Source: CAMDPA01 sp965223035
Lineage (GTDB): Bacteria; Pseudomonadota; Alphaproteobacteria; Rhizobiales; Hyphomicrobiaceae
Assembly (NCBI GenBank): GCA_965223035.1
Contig: OZ244980.1
Location: forward strand, 5,394,001-5,458,000
Length of the DNA stretch: 64,000 nucleotides
Direction: 5' to 3'
Made by a program: the position numbers and the translations under genes. The notes under the pieces are model-generated. The model was not told the origin of the DNA. It saw only the letters and a list, made by a program, of their open reading frames with translations, and made no database searches. How positions within the stretch are numbered: the first letter of the stretch is position 1; every line of letters begins with the position of its first letter. Positions 16,915 to 25,456 of the stretch are shown here, piece by piece.

Positions 16915-17802
16915 TTATCGCGTACCCTGATCTTGCGCCTCGATCAGGCGCCGCAAATACGCACCGTAATCGTTGCTAACGTGGCGGGTTTCGATGATGC
17001 GGTCCAGGTCTTCGGCGGTGATGAACCCTTGGCCGAAGGCGATCTCCTCGGGGCTGGCGATCTTCAGGCCTTGTCGCTTTTCCATCGTGGCGACAAAGTT
17101 TGCCGCATCGAGCAGGCTGTCCGGCGTTCCGGTATCGAACCAGGCATAGCCGCGGCCCATCTTCTCGACCCTCAGATCACCATTTTTGAGGTAGGCTTCG
17201 TTAACGCTGGTGATTTCCAGCTCACCGCGCGCCGACGGCGTGATCGTGCGCGCGATCTCGACGACCGCGTTGTCGTAGACATAAAGCCCGGTGACGGCCC
17301 ATCTCGATCTTGGAGCCACCGGCTTTTCCTCAATCGAGGTGACCTTGCCCAAGGCATCAAAGGCCACCACCCCATAGCGGTGTGGATCGTTGACCTCATA
17401 GGCGAAGATCGACGCGCCCGACGACTGCGCAACCGCTGTTGACATCAAAACCGTCAGTCCGTGACCAAAGAAAATGTTGTCGCCGAGAACCATCGTGCAA
17501 TGATCGTTGCCGATAAAGCGGCTGCCAATAATGAATGCCTGCGCCAGCCCCTCCGGCCGCGGTTGGTCGGCATAGGCGAAATTGAGCCCCCATTGGCTGC
17601 CATCGCCGAGCAGCGCTTGGAACGATGGCAGATCTCGCGGCGTTGAAATGACGAGGATGTCACGAATCCCACCCAACATGAGAACGCTCAATGGGTAGTA
17701 AATCAGCGGTTTGTCGTAGACCGGTAGGATCTGCTTGGAGATTGACAGCGTCATGGGATAAAGCCTGGTGCCGCTTCCCCCAGCCAGAATGATTCCTTTC
17801 AT
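16915..17802 (-). CDS. rmlA: Glucose-1-phosphate thymidylyltransferase
   Basis: 295 residues. It catalyses glucose-1-phosphate plus dTTP to dTDP-glucose, the first step of dTDP-L-rhamnose synthesis. Seen: nucleotide-binding MKGIILAGGSGTRLYPMT at the start, SKQILPVYDKPLIYYPLS, GLAQAFIIG, LGDNIFFGHG, and the C-terminal YAWFDTGTPDSLLDA typical of RmlA/RfbA. Start set at the second ATG (17802), since GAGGGG then sits five to six bases upstream; ATG 17805 is immediately adjacent. It follows rmlC on the same strand after 165 bp. rmlB and rmlD are not in the window. Confidence 0.95.
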   Translation of the reverse strand: MKGIILAGGSGTRLYPMTLSISKQILPVYDKPLIYYPLSVLMLGGIRDILVISTPRDLPSFQALLGDGSQWGLNFAYADQPRPEGLAQAFIIGSRFIGNDHCTMVLGDNIFFGHGLTVLMSTAVAQSSGASIFAYEVNDPHRYGVVAFDALGKVTSIEEKPVAPRSRWAVTGLYVYDNAVVEIARTITPSARGELEITSVNEAYLKNGDLRVEKMGRGYAWFDTGTPDSLLDAANFVATMEKRQGLKIASPEEIAFGQGFITAEDLDRIIETRHVSNDYGAYLRRLIEAQDQGTR

Positions 17803-17967
17803 CATGTCCCCTCATGCGACCTTGTGGACCCGAAACCGAGTGCGGATGATGCGATGGTCCACGATCTTACGCTCGGTTGATGGACCAGATGTTTTGTACA
17901 ATCGACTCCTGTGTTGCGGCCCGCCGTCAGTCGGCAGGCAAAACAGTCAGCGATGGTGTGTGCATCT

Positions 17968-18528
17968 TCATGGGCGTCCAAAATAGGGCGGCAGCTGGGC
18001 CAACGTCGGGTGTTGACGATCCTTGCTCGACAAGATGGCATCCTCCTCTGCAACCGGCCAAGCGATCGCCAACGCTGGATCATTCCAAAACAGACCGCGA
18101 TCGAAATCGGGGGAATAGTCGTGCGTGACCTTGTAAATCACTTCGGTATCCGGCTCGAGCGTACAAAAGCCATGGGCGAAGCCGATCGGGATCCAGACCT
18201 GTTGCCAATTGTCCGCACTGAGGATCGCGCTGACGTGCTGTCCGAACGTCGCAGATCCGGCGCGAATGTCGACCGCCACATCGAAGATCGCGCCCCTGAC
18301 GACGCGCACCAGCTTGGCTTGCGCATGGGGCGGTATCTGAAAGTGCAGGCCGCGAACCACGCCGGCAAGGCGCGACAGCGAGTGATTGTCTTGAACAAAG
18401 TCGGCTGTGATGCCGGCATCGACCAACGCCTTCAGCTTGAAGGTCTCCGAGAAAAATCCGCGATCATCGCGCGTGATCTTGGGGGTCAGCAGTTTGACGT
18501 CCGGGATGGCGAGCTGTTCAACCTGCAT
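17968..18528 (-). CDS. rmlC: dTDP-4-dehydrorhamnose 3,5-epimerase
   Basis: 186 residues, standard length. It epimerises dTDP-4-keto-6-deoxyglucose at C3 and C5. Seen: cupin core with QDNHSLSRLAGVVRGLHFQ (catalytic His in GLHFQ), AKLVRVVRGAIFDVAVDIR, VWIPIGFAHGFCTL, and the Tyr-bearing THDYSPDFDRGLFWNDP. All hallmark motifs are intact. ATG 18528 follows CGAGGGTG. Together with rmlA it gives half of the rhamnose activation pathway, presumably for surface polysaccharide. Confidence 0.95.
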   Translation of the reverse strand: MQVEQLAIPDVKLLTPKITRDDRGFFSETFKLKALVDAGITADFVQDNHSLSRLAGVVRGLHFQIPPHAQAKLVRVVRGAIFDVAVDIRAGSATFGQHVSAILSADNWQQVWIPIGFAHGFCTLEPDTEVIYKVTHDYSPDFDRGLFWNDPALAIAWPVAEEDAILSSKDRQHPTLAQLPPYFGRP

Positions 18529-18847
18529 GGTTCAGCACCCTCGTGCGTCGCGGCCTACGGCGAAAGTGCCGCCGGTGCGCATGGATCGGCCCGTCATATC
18601 GGGCCTGGCCACACCTGACAATTCCTCGTTGCGTACACCCGAGCCGCTCCCTGGGGGCAAGCTCGCCGCCCGGTTATCCCCGGCCCGCGTGGACCGGTTA
18701 CGTTTCCCGCTGTTAGACACCCAAATCGGGCGCCCGCCTCGCCCACGGCCTGCGTGGCTGTAGGCCTGCATCCGGCAGTTTGTCAATCGGCCGCCAAGTC
18801 GGGTCGAACCACCTAAGGCCGGTCAACGGCGCCCGCGGCCGGCCGCA
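18529..18847. other. Divergent intergenic region, nothing recognised
   Basis: 319 bp between rmlC (minus) and the DUF2793 gene (plus), so it must hold the upstream signals of both. No repeat of either family and no clear operator was seen. Confidence 0.4.
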
Positions 18848-19789
18848 ATGAGCACCGTCATGGACCTTTCGCCCAACCTATCGTTACCGTTCATCATGGC
18901 CGCACAGGCCCAAAAGCATGTCACGTTCAACGAAGCGGTGCGGGCGCTTGATGCGCTGCTCCAGATCGCCGTGATCAACCGGACTGCCACCGCCCCTCCG
19001 GCAAACCCCTCCGAGGGTCAACGGCACATCGTTGCCGCCGGCGCCACCGGGGCGTGGGCCGGACACGACCATGCCGTCGCGGCCTATCAGGACGGAACCT
19101 GGGCGTTTTACACGCCAAAGGACGGCTGGACAGCCTGGGACAGTGCACAACGGCGGTTGGTCGTGTGGTCCGGCGCCGCCTGGACGCCGTTGGTCAGCCC
19201 GGGCGCCGGCACCGGCGACGATGGCTCCGACGCCAACGCCTTCGAGCCGGCCGGCGCGGCCGCCCAGGCGGCGAGCCAGGCGGTGACGGCGCACGTGGCC
19301 GCCGATCATCCGCACGCCCAATATCTGCGCTCGGCCAACCCGGTGTCCCACGTCGGCGTCAACGCCACCGCCGACGACACCAACCGGCTGGCGGTCAACT
19401 CCGACGCCAGCCTGCTCAATCACAACGGGGCCGGCCATCAGGTGAAGGTCAACAAGGCCACCGCCGGCGCCACCGCCGCAGTGCTGTTCCAGTCGAACTG
19501 GTCCGGCCGCGCCGAGTTCGGGCTGGCCGGCGACGATGACTTTCACGTCAAGGTGTCGGCCGACGGCTCCAGCTGGCACGAGGCGATGGTGATCGGCGCC
19601 GGCACCGGCCAGCTGCAGCTCGGCGCGCCGCTCAGGCTCAAGCAGTACGCCCGCGCCCAGTTGCCGAGCCCGAGCGCCGCCGGCAGCGGCGCCTTGGCCT
19701 ATGTTTGGGATGCGCCGGGCGGGGCTGCCGTGGTCTATTGCGACGGCGGCCGCTGGCGGCGGGTGGCCGACAGCCAGGAGCTCGGCTGA
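18848..19789 (+). CDS. DUF2793 domain protein (phage-tail / gene-transfer-agent type)
   Basis: 313 residues. The N-terminal half carries the DUF2793 signature: LSLPFIMAAQAQKHVTFNEA, ALDALLQIAV, PSEGQRHIVAAGATGAWAGH, VAAYQDGTWAFYTPKDGW, then a VVWSGAAWTPL strand. The second half is Ala/Gly-rich and repetitive (AAAQAASQAVTAHVAADHPH) and ends in a beta-rich tail resembling phage tail-fibre or collar modules. In alphaproteobacteria DUF2793 proteins occur in prophages and gene-transfer-agent-like clusters or as orphans. No other phage gene is nearby. ATG 18848 has no strong ribosome-binding site; ATG 18860 is an alternative. Its GC content looks higher than that of its neighbours. Confidence 0.82.
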   Translation: MSTVMDLSPNLSLPFIMAAQAQKHVTFNEAVRALDALLQIAVINRTATAPPANPSEGQRHIVAAGATGAWAGHDHAVAAYQDGTWAFYTPKDGWTAWDSAQRRLVVWSGAAWTPLVSPGAGTGDDGSDANAFEPAGAAAQAASQAVTAHVAADHPHAQYLRSANPVSHVGVNATADDTNRLAVNSDASLLNHNGAGHQVKVNKATAGATAAVLFQSNWSGRAEFGLAGDDDFHVKVSADGSSWHEAMVIGAGTGQLQLGAPLRLKQYARAQLPSPSAAGSGALAYVWDAPGGAAVVYCDGGRWRRVADSQELG

Positions 19790-19800
19790 TGGCGCGCTGG

Positions 19801-19878
19801 CTAGAGCAACCTGCCTTGAATCGGAACCGGCGCAATTGGAATCGGCGTTGCGGTTCCGATTTAAGGCGCGATGATCTA
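19801..19878. repeat. Composite palindromic element (family 1), hybrid 78-bp copy
   Basis: Left end as hairpin A (CTAGAGCAACCTGCCTTGAA) joined directly to hairpin B (TCGGAACCGGCGCAATTGG through CGGTTCCGATTTAAGGCGC, GATGATCTA). The A right arm, linker and B left flank are missing, as expected from recombination at the shared TCGGAA core. A family-2 remnant with GGGGCGGGGGCCGGATGG follows to about 19965. Confidence 0.85.
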
Positions 19879-20046
19879 TTTCGCCGGTGCTCCCTGCGGC
19901 GGCGCTCATTCCGACGGCTGCGGGCGGCACCAGTCGGGGCGGGGGCCGGATGGTGTCAGTACACACTCAAACTCTAAGAAACTGACATGTTAAGGCGCCA
20001 GCACCGTGGCCAGACGTTGCCTGGAAACACTGGGCCGTCGCAGCGA

Positions 20047-20745
20047 TCAGGTGAGCAAGACGGCATCGCATACGGCGGCGTAATGGCAACCGGAAGCACA
20101 CAGCACGAACCCGTGCCAAATCGCGTTGTGATACCGCAGTTGTTGCCAAAAATGAAAGATGACGCCAACCGTGTAAAGGACGCCGCCAACCGCAAGCAAT
20201 GTGAGCGTTCGCTCGGACAGGGCGGCGGCCAACGGAACCATCACGATGAGGCCGGCCCACCCTTGGGCCAAATATAGCGCATAAGAGGTGCGAATGAGGC
20301 GGTGCGGGAAAAGCAGCCTGGTGACAATTCCAAATGCCGCGGCCGCCCACACCACCGCCAGCAGTCCCAAGCCGGGCATGCTTGCCATTTTGACAACCGT
20401 AAACGGCGTGTATGTGGCGGCAATCTTCAGGTAGATCGCGGCATGGTCGCAGCGGCGCAAAATCGCCTTAAGCGGCCGCTCGCTCACCAGATTGTAGGCA
20501 GCCGAGCAACAAAACACCGCCACCAAACCGACGCTATAGACGGCAACGCTCAGGATCGTCGGCAACGGCGTCGAGCCGGCCGCCGTCGCCACCAGAATGG
20601 CGGCACCCACGATGCTGGCGCTCACGCCCAACACATGGATGTGGCCGTCCACCAGGCGCTCACCGAGGCCGTACTGCGGGAATGTTTCGTGCATGTCGTG
20701 ACTGCTCGTGTCAGAGCTGCTGATGGCGCCGGCCGGTGCGGCCAT
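20047..20745 (-). CDS. Hemolysin III / PAQR-type membrane protein
   Basis: 232 residues from ATG 20745; a GTG at 20802 extends it by 19 residues, and start choice is uncertain because ribosome-binding sites are weak. Seven hydrophobic segments are visible. Family marks: SAAYNLVSERPLKAILRRCD followed by HAAIYLKIAATYTPF, and C-terminal HFWQQLRYHNAIWHGFVL, which supply the Ser/Asp/His metal-site residues of PAQR proteins. Relatives were named for haemolytic activity on overexpression; the natural role is probably membrane lipid homeostasis or hydrolase activity. Stands alone. Confidence 0.88.
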   Translation of the reverse strand: MAAPAGAISSSDTSSHDMHETFPQYGLGERLVDGHIHVLGVSASIVGAAILVATAAGSTPLPTILSVAVYSVGLVAVFCCSAAYNLVSERPLKAILRRCDHAAIYLKIAATYTPFTVVKMASMPGLGLLAVVWAAAAFGIVTRLLFPHRLIRTSYALYLAQGWAGLIVMVPLAAALSERTLTLLAVGGVLYTVGVIFHFWQQLRYHNAIWHGFVLCASGCHYAAVCDAVLLT

Positions 20746-21222
20746 ATCGACACCGTCCCAGCGCGCCTTGTTGATTGAGGCAACGCCCGGTCGGCCCTGC
20801 ACCGCTCATCCGCGCCGCAGCCGATAACATTTCCGCGCCAATGGTTCCACGCCAATCAGCCATAACCGAGGTGAAGGCTGCAATGATGGGAAACGAGCAG
20901 GCCTTCGGCATGGGCCTATGGAAGCAATGATCAGCATGAATGCGGTGTTCGCCTGACCGGATCTCGGTTCGAACAGTATAACGCCACTTTTGCTGGAATG
21001 TAACTTGGTTCTGTATTCTATCAGTTTTGCCAAACTTATTGAAAAAAGATCTGTAAAGATTTTCCGTAAACAATTTGGTGACGGCTTGCGATCAAAGGCC
21101 GGCAAGCACACCTGCCCTTATGGCTTTGTGCGGATCACGAATAACACGATCAAGCGGGCCGACCCAACTGCGGTTGGCCGCCAAAGCCTGGTCGGCCGCG
21201 CCTTCGCTCACGCAGGCAGACG
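20746..21222. other. Intergenic, AT-rich patch, no gene recognised
   Basis: Lies upstream of the hemolysin III gene and downstream of the carbonic anhydrase gene (both minus strand). An AT-rich patch at about 20960-21085 (for example TTATTGAAAAAAGATCTG) contrasts with the GC-rich flanks and could hold the hemolysin III promoter. Frames here show no family features. Confidence 0.4.
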
Positions 21223-21858
21223 TCACGTAGGGATCGGGGCGAATGCGCCATTTTCGCGATCCAACCAATGCAATTCACCTTCCCCGATCGAGAACCAAGC
21301 CCCCTCCAATGTCAGCTGGTTGGCTTCGACGGCCTCTGCGACGAACTGAAAGGTCTCGAGGTTAGCCAGTGAATGCTGCACCGCAAGATACTCCAGCGCA
21401 CGCTGGCGCTGCTCCGGCGTGGCTTGCTGATCGCGCTCAAGCAGCCAGTCACGTACGTCGTCGAGCAGGCCGACCCACGGACCAATAAATCGCCCGACCG
21501 GTCGATGGTCGGCGGCCGCTAGTGCCGCAGCGATGCCACCGCATTGTCCGTGCCCCATGACCACGACGCGGCTCACTTTCAAGCTGGTCACCGCAAACTC
21601 GATCGCCGCCGATGTTCCGTGAAAACCTCCGGCGATCTCGTTGGGCGGGACGATGGCCGCAACGTTGCGCACGACGAATAACTCTCCGGGGCTGGCCGCA
21701 AATATCGTGGCTGGATCGACCCGACTATCGGCACAAGAGATGATCATCGTATGGGGTGACTGTCCGCCGGCCAGAGCCCCATATCGCTCAGCTTCCTCGG
21801 CAAACCGACCGGCGCGGAACCGGCGGTAACCCACCAAGAGTTGTTCGGGCATTTGCAT
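21223..21858 (-). CDS. Beta-class carbonic anhydrase
   Basis: 211 residues. It interconverts CO2 and bicarbonate with one zinc. Seen: SCADSR at 41-46 (zinc Cys42, Asp44-Arg46 dyad), GELFVVRNVAAIV at 58-70, and GHGQCGG at 102-108 (His103, Cys106). All metal and catalytic-dyad residues are present. The start at ATG 21858 is fixed by a strong GGAGGAGGTGACC directly upstream; the GTG at 21864 would overlap that site. Single gene. Confidence 0.95.
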   Translation of the reverse strand: MQMPEQLLVGYRRFRAGRFAEEAERYGALAGGQSPHTMIISCADSRVDPATIFAASPGELFVVRNVAAIVPPNEIAGGFHGTSAAIEFAVTSLKVSRVVVMGHGQCGGIAAALAAADHRPVGRFIGPWVGLLDDVRDWLLERDQQATPEQRQRALEYLAVQHSLANLETFQFVAEAVEANQLTLEGAWFSIGEGELHWLDRENGAFAPIPT

Positions 21859-22070
21859 GGTCACCTCCTCCTACCCATCGCAAGCTGGAATTTCATGCAA
21901 ACCGTGACCCGACGGCTGGTCCTGCGAGCCGAGCTGTCGCCCGGCAACGCCACCACCATACAACGGCCGCCTGCAATTCCCGCATCAGAGTACCGCAACC
22001 CGCACGCGTTGTGTCATAATACGCTTGATTTGGCCAGTTGCCGCCGCCCTGGCGGCCGTACGATGGCCAG

Positions 22071-22224
22071 CTAGAGCAACCTGCCTTTCTTCGGAATCGG
22101 AATGATCCCGATGAAAGGCAGAAAGTTGCTCACCACTTTAACAGCGATCATCTTTGCGCCTTAAATCGGAACCGGCGCAATTGGAATCGGCGTTGCGGTT
22201 CCGATTTAAGGCGCGATGATCTAG
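22071..22224. repeat. Composite palindromic element (family 1), complete 154-bp copy
   Basis: Same layout and orientation as 11880-12033. Hairpin A differs (CTGCCTTTCTTCGG / CCGATGAAAGG) while hairpin B and the linker are nearly identical to the 11880 copy. It lies between the ppk2 stop codon and the carbonic anhydrase upstream region. Confidence 0.9.
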
Positions 22225-22273
22225 CCGATCCGGCGGCGGCAAGCAACGTGAGAGGATTTCAAGCGTCGCGCGA

Positions 22274-23098
22274 TCAGTACACGTGGGGGACGGCGTGCCG
22301 AAACGTAATCGTCACTGGCGCGTCCTTGTCGCGCGCCCATCGCTTCGGCAAGTCCGGCAGTTCAAATTTGATCTCTTTGTAGGGGATCATGCTCAGCATA
22401 TGGGCAATGCAATTGAGCCGCGCCGAGCGCTTGTTATCGGCAACCACGCGATACCACGGCGCGTGCTCACTATCCGTCGCTGCGATCATCGCCTGGTAGG
22501 CTTTGGTGTACTCCCACCAGCGTGCCCAGGACTCAACATCCATCGGACTGAGCTTCCAGTGTTTCTTGGCGTCCAACGCCCGCTGTCGGAAGCGATCCTC
22601 TTGAACATGCTGACTGACGTCGAAGAAGTACTTGATCAGGATAATTCCATCTTCAACCAGATAGCGCTCGAACGCCGGTGTTTCCTGCAGAAAACGCTGA
22701 TACTGCGCCTTGGTGCAAAACCCCATAACGCGCTCGACCCCGGCACGATTGTACCAGCTGCGGTCGAATAAGATGATCTCGCCCGCCGCCGGCAGGTGCT
22801 GGATATAGCGCTGCGCATAAAGCTGCGTCTGCTCGCGCTCGGTCGGAGCCGGCAACGCCACGACACGAAATACCCGAGGACTGACACGTTCGACGATGCG
22901 CTTGATGACACCACCCTTGCCGGCAGCGTCGCGCCCCTCGAAGACAACAACGACCCGTAATCCTTCCTGCTTGACCCAAGCTTGCAGTCGGCAGAGTTCA
23001 ACCTGCAGCTTCTCCAATTCGCGCTGAAACTGTTTCCGAGACATCCGCTTGCCGGGTGATGCGTTCGCCTTGCGCGGATATCGTTTTTCCTTTGCCAT
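22274..23098 (-). CDS. ppk2: Polyphosphate kinase 2 family protein
   Basis: 274 residues from ATG 23098; the open frame extends upstream but without family sequence. PPK2 enzymes use polyphosphate to phosphorylate nucleotides. Seen: Walker A FEGRDAAGKGGVIKR around 53-67; Walker B / lid region ILFDRSWYNRAGVE around 109-122, with the key Asp-Arg pair; then RFRQRALDAKKHWKLSPMD, YTKAYQAMIAATDSEHAPW, and VVADNKRSARLN near the C-terminus. Length and motifs fit single-domain class I PPK2. Cytoplasmic. Its context gives no partner. Confidence 0.95.
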   Translation of the reverse strand: MAKEKRYPRKANASPGKRMSRKQFQRELEKLQVELCRLQAWVKQEGLRVVVVFEGRDAAGKGGVIKRIVERVSPRVFRVVALPAPTEREQTQLYAQRYIQHLPAAGEIILFDRSWYNRAGVERVMGFCTKAQYQRFLQETPAFERYLVEDGIILIKYFFDVSQHVQEDRFRQRALDAKKHWKLSPMDVESWARWWEYTKAYQAMIAATDSEHAPWYRVVADNKRSARLNCIAHMLSMIPYKEIKFELPDLPKRWARDKDAPVTITFRHAVPHVY

Positions 23099-23458
23099 TA
23101 TTTTCTGACCAATCTCCGGCCGCACCGTGCTCCTAACAAAGCCGCTAGCGGCTTGAAGCGCAAGGGCCAAAGCGCCTGTCGCAGGCGATTGAAAGCCATA
23201 CCGCGATGATCGGGCCGATCGGTGTCGGTTGTCCCGATTACATCGGCTGAATATTGGCGGCCATGCACCCGCCAACTCCGTCGCCGATCGAATGGCCGTT
23301 AAGATGGGCAGCCGCCGCATGCGCCGACCCGATCCTCGTTTCAGCTGTTGCATGATGATGCTTACTCGCCTTAGCCTTGGCCACCAACAACCCGGCGAGC
23401 GCGACGGCCCTGACGCCGCGCGGCTTGCGCCCGTGGCTGAATTGCGGAGAAGCTCTAC
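23099..23458. other. Divergent intergenic region with a perfect 16-bp palindrome
   Basis: 360 bp between ppk2 (minus) and the GST gene (plus). A perfect palindrome AAGCCGCTAGCGGCTT occupies 23139-23154, followed at about 23174-23189 by GCGCCTGTCGCAGGCG, a small hairpin. Either might be an operator or RNA structure. No gene was recognised. Confidence 0.45.
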
Positions 23459-24253
23459 ATGCTGGCGCTCTATCATTTCGACCGGTCGACGGCCGCCCAA
23501 AAAGTCCGCATCGCGCTGGCAGAAAAAGGGCTCACATGGGAGAGCCGCTACATCGAGACCGACTTCGCGAAACGCGAACAGCTCAAACCCGAATATCTTG
23601 AGCTCAATCCCAGGGGCGTCGTTCCCACGCTGGTCCATGATGGCAAAGTGATCAGAGAATCCAACGTCATTCTGGAATATCTTGAGGACGTTTTCCCAGA
23701 TCCCCCGTTGCGCCCGGCCGATCCGTTCCGGCGGGCCGAAATGCGTCTGTGGACTAAAAGAATCGATGAGACCGTCCACGTCGACAGCCGCACGGTCGGC
23801 CAATGCATCGCCATGCGTTACCGCGTGCTGGAGGCCGACCCCGACATCGTCAAACAACACTACGACAACATGCCGGAACTCGTTCGCCGCAACAACGACC
23901 TCATCAACAACGAGAAAGGTGTCGACTCGCCGCTGTTGCCGCAAGCCATTCGAACGTTCAAACACCTGTTTCAGGAAATCGACGAGACGCTTGCCGATCG
24001 GACGTGGCTGGTGGGCGATATGTTCTCTTTGGCCGACATTTCAATGGTGGTCTATGTCAATCGGTTGACCTCATTCCAGATGGCGCCCCTCTGGGATCAT
24101 CTGGAACGCCTGAAGGCCTGGAATGCGCGTATTGTCAGTCGGCCGAGCTATCTCAAAGCCGTGATCGATTGGGGCGATACCACCAGTGGGAAGCGGGTTG
24201 AGCTTGGCGATCAGGCATTTCCGAAGATCAAAATGCTATGGGACGCCGCATAA
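23459..24253 (+). CDS. Glutathione S-transferase, LigF-like
   Basis: 264 residues, ATG 23459 preceded by GGAGAAG. N-terminal thioredoxin-like domain (1-80) with STAAQKVRIALAEKGL (Ser near residue 10 is the likely glutathione-activating residue), LNPRGVVPTLVHDGKVI and ESNVILEYLEDVFP (the ES pair binds glutathione). The helical C-terminal domain contains LRPADPFRRAEMRLWTKRID and the N-capping DMFSLADIS. The LRPADPF-x-RAEMR-x-WTK stretch resembles, from memory, LigF-type beta-etherases that split lignin aryl ethers with glutathione, so an aromatic substrate is possible. Not linked to other lignin genes here. Confidence 0.9.
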   Translation: MLALYHFDRSTAAQKVRIALAEKGLTWESRYIETDFAKREQLKPEYLELNPRGVVPTLVHDGKVIRESNVILEYLEDVFPDPPLRPADPFRRAEMRLWTKRIDETVHVDSRTVGQCIAMRYRVLEADPDIVKQHYDNMPELVRRNNDLINNEKGVDSPLLPQAIRTFKHLFQEIDETLADRTWLVGDMFSLADISMVVYVNRLTSFQMAPLWDHLERLKAWNARIVSRPSYLKAVIDWGDTTSGKRVELGDQAFPKIKMLWDAA

Positions 24254-24467
24254 TGCGCGCAACTGACAACGCGTCATTATCGGCCGTTCGCCTCGGCAAC
24301 GCTGTCGGGTCAGAAGGCGATCGAGGCTGGCGCGTGCCGACCTGTTGACGGAAGCGAGCCAGCGAACGAAGCCAACCGGCGCGGCGGCCACCACGCCGAC
24401 AGCCAGCCCGCTTGCGAAATTTTCGTTCATGGACCCTCAACTCTATCAATGTGGCGTTCACTGCCGA

Positions 24468-25048
24468 GACCCGACGCCCTCAGTGGGCGCCGATATGGCT
24501 GCCGGCACCGTGGTCGCATGGCTGCAGAAACCTGGAGATCGCTGACACCGCGGCGACATCATTGCCGTTGTCGAGACCCATAAAGCGGCCATCGAGAGTG
24601 AGGTGTCCGAGGACGGCAAATTTCATGCCGCCACGCAGATCAATTTGGCGGTGGCCATCGCCTTGCCTGGGGTTGGCTTGGGCCATCCGGCTGTGCTGCT
24701 TATCGATGAGATTGGGCTCGATGCCCTGCTGTCACGCTTGAGCGATCTCGTTAAGCGAGCCCGCACCGACGGATTGAGAAGCGCGGAGTTGTCGCAGGGG
24801 ACGGTCACCGTGGTGAACCCGGGCGAGCAGACGGCCGGTTCGATCACGCCCATGATCCACCCACCACAAGTGGCGATCATCGGCTGTGGTCAAATCAATC
24901 AGCGACCTTGGATCGTGGACGGTGCCATTGTCCCCCGGCATCTGATGAACGTGACGGTGGCGGGCGATCATCGGGTCAGCGACGGCCGCTGGCGGCCCAG
25001 TTTCTCAATCGGCTGGCCACGTTGCTCAGCAAGCCGGAGGACCTATGA
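24468..25048 (+). pseudogene. Decayed lipoyl/2-oxoacid dehydrogenase E2 acyltransferase
   Basis: Fragments of an E2 subunit in one frame. Lipoyl domain: TPSVGADMAAGTVVAWLQKP (start Met apparently mutated to Thr), in-frame TGA at 24543-24545, then RGDIIAVVETHKAAIESEV with the lipoyl Lys. At about 24615-24630 it jumps directly into the catalytic domain (NLAVAIALPGVGLGHPAVLL, TVVNPGEQTAGSITPMIHPP, QINQRPWIVDGAIV, DHRVSDG with the catalytic His). The binding domain and roughly 150-200 residues are deleted. Near 24985-24990 a frameshift occurs; the shifted frame reads AAQFLNRLATLLSKPEDL and stops at 25046-25048, overlapping the ATG of the next fragment. Three independent lesions make function very unlikely. 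No E1 or E3 remnants were seen. Confidence 0.85.
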
Positions 25049-25276
25049 CCGATCGCGACACAGCCGCTCTGGTGAAACAGGCCCTGTACTGGGTGGCGCC
25101 CGATGCCGAGGACCTCGACATCGATCCCGACGCGACCCTTGGCGACTAGCTCGACATCGATTCGATGGATTTTTTGAATTTCGTGATCGCCATCAGCAAA
25201 GCGACCGGCTTGTCGATTCCGCAAGCCCGACGATCCGCAGCTGGACTCGTTGTCCGGATGCATCGCCAATCTCGAT
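25045..25276 (+). pseudogene. Decayed acyl carrier protein
   Basis: Starts MTDRDTAALVKQALYWVAPD, continues AEDLDIDPDATLGD, hits TAG at 25147-25149 (probably a CAG Gln codon originally), then reads LDIDSMDFLNFVIAISKATG with the phosphopantetheine-attachment Ser in DIDSMDF. A frameshift near 25225 moves the rest to another frame (PDDPQLDSLSGCIANLD). The ATGA overlap with the E2 remnant shows that the two were translationally coupled. An ACP coupled to an E2 gene is a recognised but little-studied arrangement beside 2-oxoacid dehydrogenases. The 3-prime end runs into family-2-like sequence (AGCTGGAACCATCCCGCTC, 25308-25326). Confidence 0.82.
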
Positions 25277-25404
25277 CGTCCGGCTTGCCTCAAGCGTGTC
25301 AGATTAGCTGGAACCATCCCGCTCACACTGAAACGGTCTAACGCCGGCTCCGCCCATCGACGCGATCATTGCCGTGCCGCACCAATGATGCGCGCTCCGC
25401 AACG

Positions 25405-25446
25405 CTAGATCATCGTGCCCTAAAGTGTAGAGCGACTTTCTGCTTT
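25405..25446. repeat. Composite palindromic element (family 1), degenerate fragment
   Basis: CTAGATCATCGTGCCCTAAA followed by GTAGAGCGACTTTCTGC. It keeps the hairpin-B outer end and parts of hairpin A. It lies just past the stop codon of the flavin reductase gene. Confidence 0.6.
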
Positions 25447-25456
25447 ACGGCCGAAC

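Noticed and set aside
18884..19966. 360-codon minus-strand frame opposite the DUF2793 gene
   Set aside because: Gly/Val/Arg-rich without family features, and it runs through a family-1 repeat, whereas the plus-strand frame carries the DUF2793 signature.
22274..23965. 563-residue version of the PPK2 protein
   Set aside because: The 289 residues before ATG 23098 overlap the GST gene on the other strand, lack family similarity and are unusual in composition.
24260..24467. A gene between the GST gene and the E2 remnant
   Set aside because: Short frames only, with no start signal or similarity; best treated as decayed sequence.
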